A program made the translations under genes and the position numbers. Shown here piece after piece: positions 12,040-13,406 of a stretch of 13,406 nucleotides of DNA. The first letter of the stretch is position 1; the number at the start of each line of letters is the position of its first letter. Below the pieces are notes generated by a model, which had not been told where the DNA came from, made no database searches, and was given only the letters and a program-made list of their open reading frames with translations. Source of the stretch: Candidatus Aminicenantota bacterium (GTDB taxonomy: Bacteria > Acidobacteriota > UBA4820 > DSQY01). The stretch spans positions 1 to 13,406 of the forward strand of contig DAHXMK010000216.1 in assembly GCA_027365515.1 (NCBI GenBank). Direction: 5' to 3'.

Positions 12040-13155
12040 ATGAGAGCGCGAATTTGGTTCTCGTCGGTATTGGCGCTGGCTGCGGGGTTTTGTCTCGGCT
12101 GCTCGGCGGGACGCGAGGTCCGTGTTGGAGTGGCCGCTCCCCTCTCGGGCCCGGAAGCGAAGACCGGCAGGGCGATCCTGAACGGCGCGCAGCTCGCCGC
12201 GGACCAGTGCAACGCCGCCGGGGGAGTCAGGGGCAAGCGGGTGACAATAATCGCCGTGGACGACAAGGACCTGCCCGACGAAGCGGAGCGGGCCGCCACC
12301 GAACTTTGCGGCAAGGGCGTCGCCTTCGTCGCGGGCCACGTTGATTCCGGATGTTCCCACCGGGCCGCGGCCGTCTACCTGGTGCACAGGGTCGTGATGA
12401 TTTCCCCCGCGTCAACCTCGCCGGCTCTCACCTGCGCTGGCAATCCCTACGTTTTCAGGGTCTGCGGGCGGGACGATCAGCAGGGGAAAGTGGCGGCGGT
12501 CTGGTTCGTCAACCACCTTCCTGGCCATAAGGTGGTGGTCATAAGCGACGGCAGCAACTACGGCTGCGGGCTGGCGAGGGAGTTTAAGACGAACTTGGAC
12601 TTCCTGTCCAGCGGCACGGTCACATCCTACGAGACCATAGCGAGGGGCCAAACAGATTTCAGCGCGCTGGTAGTTAAACTCAAGGCCGCCCCTCCGCAGA
12701 TGATCTACTTCGGCGGGCTGGAGACGGATGGCGCCGCGTTGCTGAGGGCGGTCCGCGACGCCGGAGCGCCGTGCGGCTTCATGGCGGGCGACGGATGCTT
12801 CGGCGACGAGTTCATCGAGAAGGCTGGGAAGCAGGCGGCCGAAGGAGCCATGGCGACGTTCGCTCACGACTTGAGCGGGCGCCCGGCTTACCGGGAGTGG
12901 CTGCCTGCCTACAAGGAGAAGTTCGGAGACGCCGGCCCCTTCGCCGTTTACGGCTACACGGCCGTCCAAGTCGGCCTGAAGGCGTACGCCCAGGCGGTCT
13001 ATCCGCCAAGTTCCGTGACGCTGCGCGACGCGCTCCACAGGCTCACATTTGACACCCTTTTTGGCCCCTTGAAATTTGACGACAGGGGAGACCCCAACGA
13101 AAACCCCTACACCATGTGGCAGGTGGTTGACGGAAAATACACCGAAGTGGATTAG
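12040..13155 (+). CDS. Periplasmic-binding-protein-like lipoprotein (branched-chain amino acid, LivJ/LivK type)
   Basis: 371 residues; AAAGGAGG just upstream fixes the start. The N-terminus is a lipoprotein-type signal (MRAR, hydrophobic core, CLGC with Cys21), with an imperfect lipobox (Cys at -3). The mature part opens VRVGVAAPLSGPEAKTGRAI (27-46) and continues LNGAQLAADQCNAAGGVRGK (47-66), the hallmark of type I amino-acid binding proteins. Then come GHVDSGCSHRAAAVY, MISPASTSPALT (the ligand-binding Ser/Thr segment, 120-131), FRVCGRDDQQG, ISDGSNYGCGLA, QTDFSALVVKLKAAPPQMIY and YGYTAVQVGLKAY. Members deliver amino acids or amides to ABC permeases or act as sensors. No permease or ATPase gene adjoins it, so it is an orphan here. 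The mature protein has eight further cysteines (57, 90, 105, 132, 142, 176, 245, 253), many for this family. It is followed by a strong terminator. Confidence 0.9.
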   Translation: MRARIWFSSVLALAAGFCLGCSAGREVRVGVAAPLSGPEAKTGRAILNGAQLAADQCNAAGGVRGKRVTIIAVDDKDLPDEAERAATELCGKGVAFVAGHVDSGCSHRAAAVYLVHRVVMISPASTSPALTCAGNPYVFRVCGRDDQQGKVAAVWFVNHLPGHKVVVISDGSNYGCGLAREFKTNLDFLSSGTVTSYETIARGQTDFSALVVKLKAAPPQMIYFGGLETDGAALLRAVRDAGAPCGFMAGDGCFGDEFIEKAGKQAAEGAMATFAHDLSGRPAYREWLPAYKEKFGDAGPFAVYGYTAVQVGLKAYAQAVYPPSSVTLRDALHRLTFDTLFGPLKFDDRGDPNENPYTMWQVVDGKYTEVD

Positions 13156-13186
13156 CAAGGCAAGGCACACAAAAGCTTGAGGAACG

Positions 13187-13220
13187 GATGGGAGGCTCGA
13201 TGGCCTCCCATCATTTTATT
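13187..13220 (+). terminator. Rho-independent terminator of the binding-protein gene
   Basis: A perfect 10-bp stem GATGGGAGGC (13187-13196) and GCCTCCCATC (13203-13212) with a 6-base loop, followed by ATTTTATT. The T-rich tail overlaps the stop codon of the convergent aspS, so aspS transcripts also cross this hairpin, but without a T tract on their strand. Confidence 0.85.
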
Positions 13221-13406
13221 CTTTCGCCTGGGGCCTTTTTATCTGGACTGACAGCTCGTCAAGCTGCTTGGGTTCCACTTCCGAGGGGCTTTGGGTCATC
13301 AGGCAGAGGCCGGAGGTGGTCTTTGGAAAAGGGATGACGTCCCTGATTGACTCGCACCCCAGAAGCAGCATTGCCAGCCTGTCGAGGCCGAAGGCTATGC
13401 CGCCGT
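13216..13406 (-). CDS. aspS: Aspartyl-tRNA synthetase, C-terminal end (cut by the right edge)
   Basis: The frame enters from the right edge on the minus strand and gives 62 residues before TAA (13216-13218). It begins GGIAFGLDRLAMLLLGCESI and continues RDVIPFPKTTSGLCLMTQSP, which matches the end of the bacterial class IIb aspartyl-tRNA synthetase core. GLDRL carries the motif-3 arginine that contacts ATP, and RDVIPFPKT is the characteristic AspS signature after it. The tail SEVEPKQLDELSVQI is also typical. AspS charges tRNA-Asp (in many bacteria also tRNA-Asn) in the cytoplasm. It converges on the binding-protein gene with a shared hairpin between them. Type (discriminating or non-discriminating) cannot be judged from this fragment. 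Confidence 0.95.
   Translation of the reverse strand, partial: GGIAFGLDRLAMLLLGCESIRDVIPFPKTTSGLCLMTQSPSEVEPKQLDELSVQIKRPQAKE

Noticed and set aside
12412..13170. 252-residue minus-strand open frame
   Set aside because: Antisense shadow of the binding-protein gene, without recognisable motifs or a start site.
1..13406. CRISPR array, transposase, integrase, toxin-antitoxin or phage genes
   Set aside because: No regularly spaced repeat series and no recognisable motif of these classes was found. The only sizeable repeat is the tRNA-Glu-derived pair.

Overview
The window looks like chromosome of a diderm (Gram-negative-type) bacterium with a moderately high G+C content. The evidence is two likely lipoproteins, a periplasmic Skp/OmpH chaperone, an exported S46 dipeptidyl-peptidase, a class I glutamine synthetase of the long (beta-like) size, bacterial-type AspS, and good Shine-Dalgarno sequences, with GTG and TTG starts on two genes. 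The secreted alkaline-phosphatase-fold protein with a TPR tail and the S46 peptidase are a combination I associate with Acidobacteriota and some former Deltaproteobacteria. This is inference; no phylogenetic marker was compared.

Layout. 1-214 is the 3' end of an unrecognised gene. 268-2109 holds glnA and a small OB-fold lipoprotein, probably one transcript. 2110-2467 has no protein gene. It contains a 57-bp exact direct repeat (tRNA-Glu 3' end plus the downstream terminator) enclosing a GC-rich 181-bp unit that is bounded by inverted copies of the tRNA T-arm sequence. 2468-2666 is a minus-strand tRNA-Gln/tRNA-Glu operon with a near-consensus promoter. 2714-3216 holds two tiny plus-strand genes joined by an ATGA overlap, the second a 56-residue zinc ribbon. 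3293-5302 encodes an exported sulfatase-fold/TPR protein, running tail to tail (5-bp gap) into a 967-residue hybrid histidine kinase (5308-8211, minus). Upstream of the kinase on the same strand is a 73-residue basic/acidic bipolar small protein (8268-8489).

The second half is mostly single-gene minus-strand units separated by strong terminators. These are a cold-shock protein (8651-8857) whose mRNA should begin with a 12-bp stem-loop, a Skp/OmpH chaperone (9056-9649, TTG start), and an S46 DPP7-type peptidase (9786-11891). Divergent from the peptidase is a cysteine-rich periplasmic amino-acid-type binding lipoprotein (12040-13155), ended by a strong terminator. The last 191 bases are the C-terminus of aspartyl-tRNA synthetase on the minus strand.

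Functional themes are nitrogen and amino-acid metabolism (GlnA, Gln and Glu tRNAs, AspS, dipeptidyl-peptidase, amino-acid-type binding protein) and envelope processes (Skp, lipoproteins, exported hydrolase). I see no CRISPR array, transposase, integrase, defence cassette or biosynthetic cluster. The least ordinary structure is the tRNA-Glu-derived repeat unit at 2182-2491.
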